Assembly (NCBI GenBank): GCA_963810775.1
Contig: CAWEOT010000015.1
Span: forward strand, 248,001-312,000
Direction: 5' to 3'
Source: DATBVX01 sp963810775
GTDB taxonomy: Bacteria > Pseudomonadota > Gammaproteobacteria > Steroidobacterales > Steroidobacteraceae
Length of the DNA stretch: 64,000 nt
The notes under the pieces were generated by a model. The model was not told where the DNA came from, made no database searches, and saw nothing but the letters and a program-made list of their open reading frames with translations. Below are positions 29,062 to 37,646 of the stretch, piece after piece (position 1 is the stretch's first letter; every line of letters begins with the position of its first letter). A program made the position numbers and the translations under genes.

Positions 29062-30066
29062 TTATTCCGCGTGAACCGCGCTTCGGTGTACCGGCGTCCG
29101 GGCATCGAGACGCTCCAGGAACTTGTCAGCATCGAGGGCCGCCATGCAGCCTGTACCGGCGGAAGTCACGGCCTGACGGTAGACGTGGTCAGCGACATCC
29201 CCTGCAGCAAACACGCCCGGCACGCTGGTCGCAGTGGCATCGCCCTCGGCCCCTGACTTGACCGTAATGTAGCCGCCGCGCATGTCGAGTTGCCCTTCGA
29301 ACAGCTGCGTGTTGGGCGTATGCCCCACGGCAATGAAGACGCCGTCGAGGGGTAGTCGATGCTTCGTGCGTCCATCGCTCGTCTGGATATCGAGGCCGGT
29401 CACACCCGACTCATCGCCGACGATCTGCTCCACCACGTGATTCCAGCGGATCGCAACCTTGCCCGCGCGTTCGCGTTCGAACAGGCGGTCCTGCAGGATC
29501 TTTTCGGCGCGCAGGCGGTCGCGCCGGTGCACGAGCGTGACGTGCGAGGCGATGTTGGTGAGATAGAGCGCTTCCTCCACCGCGGTGTTGCCGCCGCCGA
29601 CGACTGCGACTTTCTTGCCTTTGTAAAAGAACCCGTCACAAGTGGCACAGGCGGAGACGCCCTTGCCGCGGAACTGCTCCTCCGAGGGCAGGCCGAGATA
29701 ACGCGCAGAAGCGCCGGTCGCAATGATCAGGGCATCGCAGGTGTACGTGCCGCTGTCGCCGCGCAGATGAAACGGGCGGCGCTTGAGATCCACTGCATTG
29801 ATGTGATCGAACACGATGTCGGTAGCGAAGCGCTCGGCGTGCTTGCGCATGCGCTCCATGAGCGCCGGGCCCTGCAATCCTTCGACATCCCCGGGCCAGT
29901 TGTCGACGTCGGTCGTGGTCATGAGCTGACCGCCTTGTTCGATACCAGTGATCAGCAACGGCCTGCGATTGGCACGCGCCGCATAGACTGCCGCACTGTA
30001 GCCGGCGGGTCCCGAGCCAAGAATGATCAGCCGGCTGTGTCTGGGGCCACTCTGCATAGGTTTCAT
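29062..30066 (-). CDS. trxB: Thioredoxin reductase
   Basis: A 334-residue low-molecular-weight NADPH-dependent flavoenzyme. The FAD motif GSGPAG is at residues 17-22, the redox-active disulfide is CATC at 140-143, the NADPH motif is GGGNTAVEEA and the C-terminal FAD motif is GVFAAGDVAD. It reduces thioredoxin in the cytoplasm. The first eight codons (MKPMQSGP) form one arm of a 25-bp inverted repeat whose other copy is upstream of ald. Confidence 0.97.
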   Translation of the reverse strand: MKPMQSGPRHSRLIILGSGPAGYSAAVYAARANRRPLLITGIEQGGQLMTTTDVDNWPGDVEGLQGPALMERMRKHAERFATDIVFDHINAVDLKRRPFHLRGDSGTYTCDALIIATGASARYLGLPSEEQFRGKGVSACATCDGFFYKGKKVAVVGGGNTAVEEALYLTNIASHVTLVHRRDRLRAEKILQDRLFERERAGKVAIRWNHVVEQIVGDESGVTGLDIQTSDGRTKHRLPLDGVFIAVGHTPNTQLFEGQLDMRGGYITVKSGAEGDATATSVPGVFAAGDVADHVYRQAVTSAGTGCMAALDADKFLERLDARTPVHRSAVHAE

Positions 30067-30313
30067 GGGCGCGACCGTCCCTCCGCATGCCTCTGGCTAG
30101 GCGCGAGACGCAGTCGATATGTCGATATCGACAAGCCTCGCAACGACGCCAGAGGCTTGCCGAGGCCGGTCCCATTCGGGTTGCGTCGCGAACGGGCAGC
30201 TGCATCGTTGCAGCGCTTGCCAATGGAATCGACCATTGCCTGCGCGCGGCGCCTCGCATCTGCACCGTTGGCGACGCAACGCGCTCCGTGAAACCTATGC
30301 AGAGTGGCCCCAG
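30041..30313. repeat. 25-bp perfect inverted repeat flanking the trxB-ald intergenic region
   Basis: Arms are 30041-30065 (inside the start of trxB) and 30289-30313 and are perfectly complementary, separated by 223 bp. The second copy therefore carries the trxB codons for KPMQSGP in opposite orientation without a gene behind it. Between them lies GTCGATAT (30113-30120) followed by the 12-bp palindrome GTCGATATCGAC (30121-30132), a possible regulator site. The rest of the interval shows no gene. Confidence 0.9.
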
Positions 30314-30324
30314 CTCCCGTCATG

Positions 30325-30330
30325 TATAAT
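30325..30330 (+). promoter_or_regulatory. Candidate -10 box of ald
   Basis: A perfect TATAAT stands 150 bp before the ald ATG and 11 bp after the inverted-repeat arm; the -35 is not convincing. The 150-bp leader shows no riboswitch I recognise. Confidence 0.5.
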
Positions 30331-30479
30331 TCGCCTCACTTTTCCTACTGACCAAGATCCGGACCGACCACAGTCGGCGCTCTGCCGCTCGCATCCACTG
30401 ACCTGAATGATGTGCGCAACAAGGCGCAATCAATGGTAAGTGAATCGCCCGGTTCGGCAAAGCGACCAAGGAGCACCAC

Positions 30480-31538
30480 ATGCGAATCGGTATCCCGCGC
30501 GAACTCAAGGCGCGCGAAGGCCGCGTAGGTCTGATTCCGTCGGCCTGCGCCGAACTCGTGCGCAATGGCCACGAGGTGTTCGTCGAAGCGAGCGCGGGAG
30601 AAAAGAGCGGCTACACCGACCAGCACTATCGCGACATCGGCGTCAAGATTCTGCCGACGGCTAGCGAGGTGTATGGGGGCGCGCAGATGATCGTCAAGGT
30701 GAAGGAACCGGTCGATGCCGATCTCGACCTGTTGCGCAAGGATCACCTGCTGTTCTGCTACCTGCACCTGGCAGCGCTTCCCGACCTCACCAGGCGCCTG
30801 TGCGAAATCGGGCTCACTGCGGTTGCCTTCGAAACGGTCGAAGACCAGTTGGGTCGTCTGCCGTTGCTCGCACCCATGAGCGACATTGCCGGGCGCCTGT
30901 CGATCCAGATTGCGACCTGCCTGCTGCACCAACCGCAGGGCGGAAAAGGCATCCTTCTGGGTGGCGTGCCGGCAGCGCGGCGCGGTCGCGTCGTGATCCT
31001 CGGTGCGGGTGTCGCAGGTCGGAACGCCGCGGTGGTCGCAGCCGGTCTCGGCGCGGACGTGGTGGTGTTCGACAAGGATCGGGACAAGCTGGTCGCCGCG
31101 CGCGACATCGGCCCGAATGTCGATGGTCTTTATCCGCACAGTGCCGACGTGGCAGAGGCCGTTCGCAGCGCGGACATCGTCGTCGGTGCCGTGCTCGTCA
31201 CCGGGGCACGCGCGCCGCATGTAGTGACGAGCGAAATGGTGCGCAAGATGCAGCCCGGGAGCGTGATCGTCGACATTTCGGTGGATCAGGGCGGTTGTGT
31301 CGAGACGACACGGCCGACGACCTACGATGCGCCGACTTACGTGTGGGAAGGGGTCACGCACTTCACGGTGACCAATATGCCCGGCGCCGTGCCGCGCACC
31401 TCCTCGCAGGCGTTGTCGGCAGCGATTGCGCCCTACGCAGGTCGCCTCGCCGATGGCGATTGGCAGGATGACGGCGATCTTCGCAAGGGCATCAACGTGA
31501 TGGCGGGGAAGGTCGTGCATCCGGCCTTGCTGAGCTGA
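30480..31538 (+). CDS. ald: Alanine dehydrogenase
   Basis: A 352-residue NAD-dependent enzyme that interconverts alanine and pyruvate plus ammonia. The N-terminal signature is MRIGIPRELKAREGRVGL, the catalytic residues correspond to Lys75 (VKVKEP) and His96 (CYLHLA), and the nucleotide site is ILGAGVAGRNAA. It is slightly shorter than the common 370 residues, mainly at the C terminus. AAGGAGCACCAC precedes the ATG. It faces away from trxB and precedes ftsK, as in many proteobacteria where a regulator often sits nearby. Confidence 0.95.
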   Translation: MRIGIPRELKAREGRVGLIPSACAELVRNGHEVFVEASAGEKSGYTDQHYRDIGVKILPTASEVYGGAQMIVKVKEPVDADLDLLRKDHLLFCYLHLAALPDLTRRLCEIGLTAVAFETVEDQLGRLPLLAPMSDIAGRLSIQIATCLLHQPQGGKGILLGGVPAARRGRVVILGAGVAGRNAAVVAAGLGADVVVFDKDRDKLVAARDIGPNVDGLYPHSADVAEAVRSADIVVGAVLVTGARAPHVVTSEMVRKMQPGSVIVDISVDQGGCVETTRPTTYDAPTYVWEGVTHFTVTNMPGAVPRTSSQALSAAIAPYAGRLADGDWQDDGDLRKGINVMAGKVVHPALLS

Positions 31539-31556
31539 TATTCATGCTCGTACAAT
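31527..31556 (+). promoter_or_regulatory. ftsK promoter candidate
   Basis: TTGCTG, 18 bp, TACAAT, overlapping the end of ald. Transcription would start near 31563, which argues against the TTG at 31564 and for the TTG at 31597 as the ftsK start. Confidence 0.5.
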
Positions 31557-31596
31557 CAAAGGGTTGAGATACACCCTTCATGTACGAGATCAATAC

Positions 31597-33927
31597 TTGA
31601 ACGATATCGTCGCTACCCGAAAGCCTGCGTCCCGGCTGTCCCAGCCCGTGGTGCGCGCGTTGCGAGAAAGCGCATTGCTGCTGTTCGGCATGCTGGCGCT
31701 GATCCTGCTGACCGCGCTCGCGACTTACGATCCTCACGATCCTGGCTTCTCTTTCACTGGCGAGCCGGGTCGGGTCAGCAACGCCATCGGTCCCGTTGGT
31801 GCCTGGTTTGCCGATGTGCTGCTGTTTCTCTTCGGGCGCGCCGCGTTCCTGTTCCCGGTGATGTTGGCGCTGGCGGGCTGGGTCATTTATCGCGCCCACA
31901 GTTCCCCTGACATCAAGTCGCGCTCCACGCTGACTTTCCGCGGTATCGGATTTGTTCTCACCCTCGCGATGAGCTGCGGTCTCGCGACTTTGCATTGGAG
32001 CGGGAACGGGTTGCCGAGCAGCGCGGGCGGAGTGCTCGGCTCACTGGTCGGCAATGGGCTCGCTTCCGCTTTCAGTTTCCTCGGCGCGACGCTGCTCATG
32101 CTGGCGCTCTGGCTCGCAGGTGTGTCCCTGTTCCTGGGCGTCTCGTGGTTCAGCGTCATGGACGGGCTCGGAAATGCAACGCTGCGCAGCCTCGAGTGGC
32201 TGCGACAGCGAGTCGCGACGTCGCGCGATCAGGCCGAAGGACGCGAGCGCAAGCAGGCACGCGCTGAGAGCGTGCGTGAGGAGCAGAAGAAGTCAGCCTC
32301 TCGCACTCCGCCCCGCATTGAACCGGTCTTACATACGCCCGAGCGCAGCGAGCGTGTAGAACGCGAAAAGCAGGTGTCTCTGTTCGAGGCGCACAAGAGC
32401 GCAGAATTGCCGGCGCTGTCATTGCTCGACGATCCGCCGCCGCGTGAATCGGGCTACTCCGCGGAGGCGCTCGAGGCGATGTCGCGCCTGGTCGAACTCA
32501 AGCTGCGCGATTTCGGCGTGGATGTCGAAGTTGTGGCGGTTCATCCCGGGCCAGTCGTGACGCGTTTTGAGCTGCGGCCGGCGCCAGGTGTCAAGGTCAA
32601 CCAGATCAGCAATCTCGCCAAGGACCTGGCGCGTGCGCTTTCGGCCATCAGCGTGCGTGTCGTGGAAGTGATCCCCGGCAAGTCGGTCGTGGGCCTTGAG
32701 ATTCCCAACGAAAAGCGCGAGCTCGTCACACTGGGTGAGATCATCAAATCCCGCGCCTACGATGATCTTGCATCGCCGCTGGCGCTGGCGCTCGGCAAGG
32801 ACATCGGCGGCCATCCCGTCGTCGCGGATCTGGCGCGCATGCCGCACCTGCTGATCGCCGGAACGACGGGCTCGGGCAAGTCGGTCGCGCTCAACGCGAT
32901 GGTGCTGAGCCTGCTCTACAAGGTCACGGTCGAGCACACGCGGCTCATCATGATCGATCCGAAGATGCTCGAGCTCTCCGTTTACGAGGGCATTCCGCAC
33001 TTGCTGGCACCAGTCGTGACCGACATGAAGCAAGCCGCCAACGCGCTGCGCTGGTGCGTGGCGGAGATGGAGCGGCGTTACCAGCTCATGGCGGCGCTCG
33101 GTGTACGCAACCTGGCCGGTTTCAATCGCAAGGTGAAAGAAGCGATCGAAGACGGCAAGCCGCTCAAGGACGCGCTCATCGCCGCCAAGGCGGCAAGCGA
33201 TCCGGCGATGACCCTGGCCGATGTGCCGGACCTGGAGACCTTCCCGAACATCGTCGTCATCATCGATGAGCTCGCCGACCTCATGCTGGTGGTCGGCAAG
33301 AAAGTCGAAGAGCTCATCGCCCGGCTGGCGCAGAAAGCCCGCGCCGCCGGTATTCACCTCATTCTGGCGACCCAGCGACCGTCGGTCGATGTAATAACGG
33401 GACTCATCAAGGCGAACATTCCAGCGCGCATCGCCTTCCAGGTGTCCGCCAAGGTCGACTCGCGCACCATTCTCGACCAGAGCGGGGCGGAGGCCCTGCT
33501 GAGCCACGGCGACATGCTCTACCTGCCGCCCGGTACCTCGGTGCCGATGCGCGTGCACGGTGCGTTCGTGTCCGACCATGAAGTGCACCGCGTCGTCATG
33601 TCGCTGCGCCAGGAAACCCCGCCGAAGTTCATCGATGAAATTCTGTCCGGCCCGCGCGGTCCAATTCCCGGACTGCCGGATGAAGATGACGAAGAAGGAG
33701 CTGTTGCCGAGATTGACGCCGAACAGGATCCGCTTTACGACGAAGCCGTGCGTATTGTGCTGGAGTCGCGCAGGGCTTCGATTTCCGGTGTGCAGCGACG
33801 CTTGAAGATCGGCTACAACCGCGCGGCGCGACTGGTGGAGACGATGGAGGCGGTGGGCCTCGTCGGGCCGCTGCAGTCGAACGGCTCGCGCGAGGTGTTG
33901 GCACCACCGCCACCTGAAGACGACTGA
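31597..33927 (+). CDS. ftsK: DNA translocase FtsK
   Basis: About 776 residues. Four N-terminal membrane helices (residues 20-180) anchor it at the septum, a charged linker follows, then the RecA-like motor with Walker A GTTGSGKS at 422-429 and Walker B IVVIIDELADLM, and a C-terminal gamma domain (RRLKIGYNRAARLVETMEAVG) that reads KOPS sites and activates XerCD. It is shorter than E. coli FtsK because the linker is short, like SpoIIIE-type proteins. The start is a TTG at 31597 or 31564. Confidence 0.95.
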   Translation: MNDIVATRKPASRLSQPVVRALRESALLLFGMLALILLTALATYDPHDPGFSFTGEPGRVSNAIGPVGAWFADVLLFLFGRAAFLFPVMLALAGWVIYRAHSSPDIKSRSTLTFRGIGFVLTLAMSCGLATLHWSGNGLPSSAGGVLGSLVGNGLASAFSFLGATLLMLALWLAGVSLFLGVSWFSVMDGLGNATLRSLEWLRQRVATSRDQAEGRERKQARAESVREEQKKSASRTPPRIEPVLHTPERSERVEREKQVSLFEAHKSAELPALSLLDDPPPRESGYSAEALEAMSRLVELKLRDFGVDVEVVAVHPGPVVTRFELRPAPGVKVNQISNLAKDLARALSAISVRVVEVIPGKSVVGLEIPNEKRELVTLGEIIKSRAYDDLASPLALALGKDIGGHPVVADLARMPHLLIAGTTGSGKSVALNAMVLSLLYKVTVEHTRLIMIDPKMLELSVYEGIPHLLAPVVTDMKQAANALRWCVAEMERRYQLMAALGVRNLAGFNRKVKEAIEDGKPLKDALIAAKAASDPAMTLADVPDLETFPNIVVIIDELADLMLVVGKKVEELIARLAQKARAAGIHLILATQRPSVDVITGLIKANIPARIAFQVSAKVDSRTILDQSGAEALLSHGDMLYLPPGTSVPMRVHGAFVSDHEVHRVVMSLRQETPPKFIDEILSGPRGPIPGLPDEDDEEGAVAEIDAEQDPLYDEAVRIVLESRRASISGVQRRLKIGYNRAARLVETMEAVGLVGPLQSNGSREVLAPPPPEDD

Positions 33928-33950
33928 AACCCCGTTCACGAGAGAATCGA

Positions 33951-34607
33951 TTGCAGTTACTCACGCGCTTTGTCGCGGTCGCTCTGATCGCCTTTTCCAT
34001 GGCCGTCCCCGCAACCGCGGCTCAGGAAGGGACGCCCATGGTCGATCCGGGCGCTTGGCTGCAGCGCTATCTGGCAGGGTTCGGAAGCTTCCAGGCCGAG
34101 TTCCGCCAGCTGTCCAGTAACTCCTCAGGTGATCGCACACGGGAATCGGGCGGGACACTGTACCTGCAGAAACCGGGGCGATTCCGCTGGGACTATCGGC
34201 AGCCGAACGAACAACTTATCGTGTGCGATGGCGAGAAAGTATGGTTGTACGACGTGGAGCTGGAACAGGTGACGGTGAAGAAGCTCGATGAGTCACTGTC
34301 GACCACCCCGGCGCTGCTCCTGGCGGGCAAGGCGAGCATCACTGACAGTTTCACGGTTGTCGGGCTTGGCAGTCGCGACAGCATCGAGTGGCTGCAACTC
34401 ACGCCGCGGCGCGCGGACACGGACTTCGTCGAGTTCCGGCTCGGTTTCACTGGCGGGGAGCTCAAGGTCATGGAGCTCAAGGACAAGCTGCAGCAGAGCA
34501 CGCGTATCGAGTTCTCAGGCGTCCGCCGCAATCCGCAACTTGCAGCCGGACTGTTTACCTTCGTCCCGCCCCCCGGTGTGGATGTGATCGGCGCTCCTCA
34601 CGGCTGA
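33951..34607 (+). CDS. lolA: Outer-membrane lipoprotein carrier LolA
   Basis: A 218-residue periplasmic chaperone that carries lipoproteins from LolCDE to LolB. The signal peptide ends at PATAAQEG; the mature part shows FQAEFRQLSSNSS and GTLYLQKPGRFRWDY, the latter with the conserved Arg, and PNEQLIVCDGEKVWLYD. It uses a TTG start at 33951 with GAGAGA upstream. It follows ftsK and precedes rarA as in E. coli (ftsK-lolA-rarA-serS), with a small VanZ-like gene inserted in between. Confidence 0.94.
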   Translation: MQLLTRFVAVALIAFSMAVPATAAQEGTPMVDPGAWLQRYLAGFGSFQAEFRQLSSNSSGDRTRESGGTLYLQKPGRFRWDYRQPNEQLIVCDGEKVWLYDVELEQVTVKKLDESLSTTPALLLAGKASITDSFTVVGLGSRDSIEWLQLTPRRADTDFVEFRLGFTGGELKVMELKDKLQQSTRIEFSGVRRNPQLAAGLFTFVPPPGVDVIGAPHG

Positions 34608-34609
34608 GC

Positions 34610-35014
34610 ATGCTGTCGCTTCCCCATGCTCGCATCTGGCTCATCATCGGCTGGCTCCTGATCGCGCTCATCGTCGCCGGCAGCCTGATACCCCACGTGC
34701 CCACCTTGGGTCTGGAGGTCAGCGACAAGTTTCAACACTTTGGCGGCTACTTTCTGCTGATGTTCTGGTTTTCGGGCCTCTATGAGCGCAAGCAGCATTG
34801 GCTGCTGGCCGTTGCATTCTTTCTGATGGGCGTCGCCCTGGAGCTCTTGCAGGGTACTTTCACAGACACTCGAGACATGGACGTACGCGACGCGCTCGCA
34901 AACGGGGCCGGCGTCGCGACCGCATTCGTGCTAGCTCCTTTAGGTATTGCGAGCTGGACGCGGTGGGTCGAGGGCTTCTGGACGCGCCACGCCCGTTCCC
35001 GCGAAAATCCCTGA
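34610..35014 (+). CDS. VanZ-like small membrane protein
   Basis: A 134-residue protein with about four hydrophobic helices and the VanZ-family pattern: DKFQHFGGYFLLMFWFSGLY after helix 1 and the acidic block DTRDMDVRDALANGAG before the last helix. Biochemical function of such stand-alone VanZ proteins is unknown. ATG 34610 is 3 bp after the lolA stop; rarA follows at 4 bp, so the gene is inside the ftsK-lolA-rarA-serS operon. Confidence 0.82.
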   Translation: MLSLPHARIWLIIGWLLIALIVAGSLIPHVPTLGLEVSDKFQHFGGYFLLMFWFSGLYERKQHWLLAVAFFLMGVALELLQGTFTDTRDMDVRDALANGAGVATAFVLAPLGIASWTRWVEGFWTRHARSRENP

Positions 35015-35018
35015 CGCA

Positions 35019-36341
35019 ATGAAAGCAGAGCATCGCCCGCTGGCCGACCGCATGCGGCCGCGCACCCTCGACGAATTCGTCGGCCAGCCCCATCTCGTCG
35101 GGCCAGACAAGCCTTTGCGGCGCGTCGCCGAAGCCGGACGGCTGCACTCGATGATGTTCTGGGGTCCGCCCGGCACGGGCAAGACCACGCTGGCGCGCAT
35201 CCTCGCCAGCAGCTGCGATTGTGAGTTCGTCGGTCTCTCGGCGGTGCTTGCCGGAGTGAAAGACGTGCGCGCGGCAGTCGAGCTGGCGCACCAGACGCGT
35301 GCCGCCAGCGGACGCGGCACGGTGTTGTTTCTCGACGAAGTGCATCGCTTCAACAAGGCGCAGCAGGACAGTTTTCTGCCATTTGTCGAAGACGGGACGC
35401 TGATCCTCATCGGCGCCACGACCGAGAATCCATCATTCGAAGTGAACAGCGCCTTGCTGTCCCGCGCGCGGGTCTACGTGCTGAAGGCCCTGACGGGTGA
35501 GGATCTGGTCCGAGTGATCGACGCTGCGCTCGCGGACAGTGAGCGTGGCCTTGGCGGACGGGCGCTGATGCTTGAACCCAAAGCGCGCGACATCATCGTG
35601 GCGGCAGCTGATGGCGATGCACGGCGCGCACTGAATCTGCTGGAAGTCGCCGCGGATCTGGCGGAGCCGCAGCGCGAGCAACACCTGATTACCATCGGCA
35701 TTGCCGCTGAAGTTGCCTCCGGCGGTTATCGTCGTTTCGACAAGGGTGGCGATCAGTTTTACGACCAGATTTCCGCGCTCCACAAAGCGGTTCGGGGCAG
35801 CGATCCGGACGCAGCACTCTACTGGCTGTGCCGCATGCTCGATGGTGGCTGTGATCCGCTCTACGTCGCGCGGCGGGTGGTGCGCATGGCGAGCGAGGAC
35901 ATCGGCAACGCGGACCCGAGGGGCCTCGCACTCGCGCTGGATGCCTGGGATACCTACGAAAGGCTCGGCAGTCCCGAGGGTGAGCTGGCCATTGCCCAGG
36001 TCGTCATCTACCTCGCTTGTGCGCCCAAGAGCAACGCTGTGTATGCGGCCTATGGCGCGGCAATGGAGGATGTGCACAAGTACGGGACCCTGGATGTCCC
36101 ACTGCAACTTCGCAATGCACCGACCGGTTTGATGAAGAAGCTCGGCTTCGGACGCGACTACCGCTATGCGCACAATGAGCCGGATGCGTTTGCCGCCGGG
36201 GAGAAGTATTTTCCCGAAGCGATGCCCGAGCCTACGTATTATTATCATCCGGTGCCGCGCGGGCTCGAGATTCGCATCGCCGAAGCGCTCGAGCGGCTGC
36301 GACAGCGCAACGCATCGGCAACAGAAAAGAAGACGCCGTGA
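35019..36341 (+). CDS. rarA: Replication-associated recombination protein A (MgsA/RarA)
   Basis: A 440-residue AAA+ ATPase acting at stalled forks. Walker A is GPPGTGKT at residues 49-56, Walker B is VLFLDEVHRF, the sensor segment is GATTENPSFEVNSALLSR and the C-terminal tetramerisation region includes EDIGNADPRGL and KYGTLDVPLQLRNAPTGL. ATG 35019 is used. Its last bases overlap the serS start (GTGA at 36338-36341). Confidence 0.96.
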   Translation: MKAEHRPLADRMRPRTLDEFVGQPHLVGPDKPLRRVAEAGRLHSMMFWGPPGTGKTTLARILASSCDCEFVGLSAVLAGVKDVRAAVELAHQTRAASGRGTVLFLDEVHRFNKAQQDSFLPFVEDGTLILIGATTENPSFEVNSALLSRARVYVLKALTGEDLVRVIDAALADSERGLGGRALMLEPKARDIIVAAADGDARRALNLLEVAADLAEPQREQHLITIGIAAEVASGGYRRFDKGGDQFYDQISALHKAVRGSDPDAALYWLCRMLDGGCDPLYVARRVVRMASEDIGNADPRGLALALDAWDTYERLGSPEGELAIAQVVIYLACAPKSNAVYAAYGAAMEDVHKYGTLDVPLQLRNAPTGLMKKLGFGRDYRYAHNEPDAFAAGEKYFPEAMPEPTYYYHPVPRGLEIRIAEALERLRQRNASATEKKTP

Positions 36342-37621
36342 TAGATCCCAGGCTGCTGCGCTCCGAACCTGACCTCGTGGCGAGGAACCTCGCGAGGCGA
36401 GGTTTTGCGCTCGATGTCGCCGAATTTTCCGCTCTCGAAGAGCGGCGCAAGCAGCTGCAGATCGAAGCCGACCGCTTGCGCAACGAGCGCAACACGCAGG
36501 CCAAGGCCGTTGGCAAGGCGAAGGCTGCGGGGCAGGACATCGCGCCACTCCTGGCACGCGCGGAATCGCTGGGCGGTGAACTGCAGGCGCTCGAGACGCG
36601 CCTGGCGGAAATTCAGACGCGGCTCGACCAGATGCTGCTGGGACTTCCCAACCTGCTGCATTCGAGCGTTCCGGAAGGGAGCGATGAATCAGCCAATGCG
36701 GAGGTGCGTCGGTGGGGTGAACCGCGCAAGTTTGAATTCGAAGCGCGCGATCACGTCGCACTCGGCGAGGCGCTGGGTGGACTCGATTTCGAGGTCGCCG
36801 GAAAGATCGCAGGCGCGCGCTTCGCCGTGCTTTCGGGAGATCTCGCGCGTCTGCATCGCGCACTGATCCAGTTCATGCTCGATCTACACACGAGTCAGCA
36901 CGGTTATCGCGAGGTTTACGTCCCCTACCTCGTGACCGCGCAGACGCTGACTGGTACCGGTCAACTGCCGAAGATGGAGCAGGACTTGTTCGCGGTCCGC
37001 GGCGAGAGCGGTTTGTACCTGATTCCTACCGCTGAAGTACCGGTGACGAATCTGGTGCGTGATTCGATACTCGAACCCGGACAACTACCCCTGAAGTATG
37101 CGGCGCACACGCCGTGTTTTCGCTCAGAGGCGGGCTCGTACGGCAAGGACACGCGCGGCATGCTGCGCCAGCACCAGTTCGAAAAGGTCGAGCTGGTGCA
37201 TATCGTCAAGCCGCAGAATTCCTATGCGGCCCTCGAAGAGCTTACTGGCCACGCGGAGAGAGTGTTGCAGCTCCTCGAGTTGCCATACCGAGTCGTCTCG
37301 CTGTGCGCCGGCGATGTCGGGTTCGCGAGTGCGAAGACCTACGATCTCGAGGTTTGGTTGCCGGGGCAGGGTCGGTATCGCGAGATCTCTTCCTGCAGTA
37401 ATTGCGAAAGCTTCCAGGCGCGCCGCATGCAGACCCGCTGGCGCAATCCCGACACTGGCAAGCCCGAGCCGGTGCATACGCTGAACGGCTCGGGCGTTGC
37501 GGCGGGGCGGGCGCTGATCGCCGTCATGGAAAACTTTCAGCGCGCCGACGGTTCCATCGGGATTCCGGCGGCGTTGCGTCCTTATGTCGGCGGGGCGGAT
37601 CAGCTTAAACCCGTGCGCTGA
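36338..37621 (+). CDS. serS: Seryl-tRNA synthetase
   Basis: A 427-residue class II synthetase. The N-terminal coiled coil (about 30-100) that grips the long variable arm of tRNA-Ser is clear. Catalytic motifs are present: motif 2 HTPCFRSEAGSYGKDTRGM, followed by RQHQFEKVELV, and motif 3 near LNGSGVAAGRALIAVMEN. It starts with GTG overlapping the rarA stop by 4 bp. The 3' end forms one arm of a 16-bp hairpin. Confidence 0.97.
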   Translation: MIDPRLLRSEPDLVARNLARRGFALDVAEFSALEERRKQLQIEADRLRNERNTQAKAVGKAKAAGQDIAPLLARAESLGGELQALETRLAEIQTRLDQMLLGLPNLLHSSVPEGSDESANAEVRRWGEPRKFEFEARDHVALGEALGGLDFEVAGKIAGARFAVLSGDLARLHRALIQFMLDLHTSQHGYREVYVPYLVTAQTLTGTGQLPKMEQDLFAVRGESGLYLIPTAEVPVTNLVRDSILEPGQLPLKYAAHTPCFRSEAGSYGKDTRGMLRQHQFEKVELVHIVKPQNSYAALEELTGHAERVLQLLELPYRVVSLCAGDVGFASAKTYDLEVWLPGQGRYREISSCSNCESFQARRMQTRWRNPDTGKPEPVHTLNGSGVAAGRALIAVMENFQRADGSIGIPAALRPYVGGADQLKPVR

Positions 37622-37632
37622 TCCGCCCCGCC
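37589..37632. terminator. 16-bp perfect hairpin between serS and the cytochrome gene
   Basis: Arms 37589-37604 and 37617-37632 are fully complementary with a 12-base loop; the stem includes the last serS codons and its stop codon. There is no T tract on either strand, so termination may be inefficient or Rho-assisted. The position between two convergent genes suggests a shared transcription end. Confidence 0.6.
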
Positions 37633-37646
37633 ACCCCCGCCAGGAT

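Noticed and set aside
30331..30479. Riboswitch in the ald leader
   Set aside because: I checked for a glycine-type aptamer and saw no matching conserved core; only a 150-bp untranslated stretch remains.
32419..33939. Long open frame antisense to ftsK
   Set aside because: Shadow of the FtsK motor domain; no family similarity.
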